A DNA stretch of 64,000 nucleotides from Rhizobacter sp. OV335 (GTDB lineage Bacteria; Pseudomonadota; Gammaproteobacteria; Burkholderiales; Burkholderiaceae_C). The stretch spans positions 310,001 through 374,000 of the forward strand of contig NZ_FRCQ01000001.1 in the NCBI RefSeq assembly GCF_900142965.1, written 5' to 3'. A program made the translations under genes and the position numbers. The notes under the pieces are model-generated. The model did not search any database, had not been told where the DNA came from, and saw only the letters and a program-made list of their open reading frames with translations. Shown here one piece after another: positions 62,962 through 64,000 of the stretch. The stretch's first letter is position 1. Each line of letters starts with the position of its first letter.

Positions 62962-64000
62962 TCAACGCAGGAACAGGCGGTAGACCGGGTTGTCGGTCTC
63001 GTCGACGCACGGGTAGGCCAGGCCTTCGAGGAACTCCTTGAAGGCCTTCTTGTCGCCGCGCGGCACCTGGATGCCGACCAGGATGCGGCCGTAGTCGGCG
63101 CCCTGGTTGCGGTAGTGGAACAGGCTGATGTTCCAGTCCGGGTGCATCGACGACAGGAAGCGCATCAGCGCGCCCGGGCGCTCGGGGAACACGAAGCGGT
63201 ACAGCCGCTCGTCGCGTGCGAGTTCGCTGCGCCCGCCGACCATGTGGCGCACGTGCTGCTTGGCCAGCTCGTCGTCGGTCAGGTCGACGGTCGCGAAGCC
63301 GTGCTTGTCGAAGCTGCGTGCGATCTTCACCGACTCGCCGCGGTTGCTGGTGGCCAGGCCGACGAACACATGGGCCTGGTTCGCGTCCGAGATGCGGTAG
63401 TTGAATTCGGTGACGCTGCGCGCGCCGATCAGCTCGCACAGGCGGCGGAAGCTGCCGTGCTCCTCGGGGATCGTCACCGCGAACAGCGCCTCGCGCTCTT
63501 CGCCGACCTCGGCGCGCTCCGCGACGAAGCGCAGCCGGTCGAAGTTCATGTTGGCGCCGGTGGTGATCGCGACCAGCGTGCGACCCTTCAGCTTGTGCGT
63601 CTCGGCGTACTGCTTGATGGCAGCCACGCCCAGCGCGCCGGCCGGCTCGAGGATGCTGCGGGTGTCCTGGAACACGTCCTTGATGGCGGCGCACGCCGCG
63701 TCGGTGTCGACCAGCACGAAGTCGTCGACCAGCTCGCGCGTCAGCCGGAAGGTCTCCTCGCCGACCAGCTTGACCGCGGTGCCATCCGAGAACAGGCCGA
63801 CGTCGGTCAGCTGCACGCGCTTGCCGGCCTTGACCGAGCGCAGCATTGCGTCGGAGTCGGTGGTCTGCACGCCGATCACCTTGATCTCGGGCCGCACCGC
63901 CTTGATGTACGCGGCGATGCCGGAGATCAGGCCGCCGCCGCCGATCGCGACGAACACCGCGTCGATCGGGCCCTGGTGCTGGCGCAGGATCTCCATCGCG
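62962..64000 (-). CDS. ilvA: Threonine ammonia-lyase, biosynthetic (partial, C-terminal part)
   Basis: PLP-dependent enzyme that deaminates threonine to 2-oxobutanoate, the first step to isoleucine. The N-terminal part, with the Schiff-base lysine, lies beyond the right edge; about 346 residues are visible of some 510. Seen here: the phosphate-binding glycine loop AIGGGGLISGIAAY, the end of the catalytic domain (DTRSILEPAGALGVAAIKQY, TTGANMNFDRL), then two ACT-like regulatory domains (about residues 170-345 of the visible part) for isoleucine and valine control. The two-domain tail marks the biosynthetic form. Confidence 0.95.
   Translation of the reverse strand, partial: AMEILRQHQGPIDAVFVAIGGGGLISGIAAYIKAVRPEIKVIGVQTTDSDAMLRSVKAGKRVQLTDVGLFSDGTAVKLVGEETFRLTRELVDDFVLVDTDAACAAIKDVFQDTRSILEPAGALGVAAIKQYAETHKLKGRTLVAITTGANMNFDRLRFVAERAEVGEEREALFAVTIPEEHGSFRRLCELIGARSVTEFNYRISDANQAHVFVGLATSNRGESVKIARSFDKHGFATVDLTDDELAKQHVRHMVGGRSELARDERLYRFVFPERPGALMRFLSSMHPDWNISLFHYRNQGADYGRILVGIQVPRGDKKAFKEFLEGLAYPCVDETDNPVYRLFLR

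Overview
The window is GC-rich, densely packed bacterial chromosome with strong G/C third-position bias. Gene content and order point to a betaproteobacterium of the order Burkholderiales, probably near the Rubrivivax/Leptothrix/Ideonella lineages. The main evidence is pilB-pilC-pilD-coaE-zapD-yacG, ispB facing rplU-rpmA-obgE-proB, rppH facing proS, and hemA-prfA-prmC-grxD-ubiX. The order-level placement is well supported; the lineage is an inference. I see no insertion sequence, prophage, integrase or CRISPR array.

Layout. (1) 1-6629: a sulfur/redox island. A flavocytochrome c-type flavoprotein and a monoheme cytochrome c run left. A tightly overlapping operon runs right and encodes a two-subunit molybdenum hydroxylase (iorAB-like) followed by soxX, soxY, soxZ and soxA. 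soxB and soxCD are absent. (2) 6634-9228: an MFS exporter, its probable TetR regulator with two palindromic operators between them, and a putative zinc-protease lipoprotein. (3) 9318-14872: yacG, zapD, coaE and the type IV pilus assembly genes pilD, pilC and pilB. (4) 15048-31791: housekeeping genes (tRNA-Pro, ispB, rplU, rpmA, obgE, proB, rppH, proS, lytic transglycosylase, ubiX, grxD, prmC, prfA, hemA, miaB, a cold-shock gene) with several small unknown genes. (5) 31819-41035: accessory metabolism, including a sugar-acid module (SDR, dgoK, dgoA), an ECF-type sigma factor with SRPBCC and YciI partners, a Bcr/CflA-type transporter, a hydroxypyruvate isomerase-like protein and a cytosolic 5'-nucleotidase. 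(6) 41178-49024: signalling, with an OmpR-type regulator plus hybrid kinase, a LysR regulator facing an NTF2-like protein, a single-domain globin, and a second two-component pair facing a MipA/OmpV protein. (7) 49050-61633: an AAA+ ATPase, then a complete type II secretion set, gspG-H-I-J-K-L-M-N-D-E-F on the minus strand with gspC divergent. No gspO is present, so PilD at 10990-11841 probably processes the pseudopilins. (8) 61731-64000: a divergent CobT homologue and the C-terminal two thirds of ilvA, cut by the window edge.

The most unusual material is the iorAB-soxXYZA operon. It couples a Tat-exported molybdenum hydroxylase to a SoxB-less sulfur-carrier system whose SoxY tail ends AACLE rather than the usual GGCGG, and its first ribosome-binding site lies in a perfect inverted repeat. 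Also notable are a CobT paralogue lacking both catalytic glutamates, and hemA and gspC, which look like leaderless transcripts. Start sites were chosen by eye from overlaps, Shine-Dalgarno matches and family N-termini. No database search was possible.
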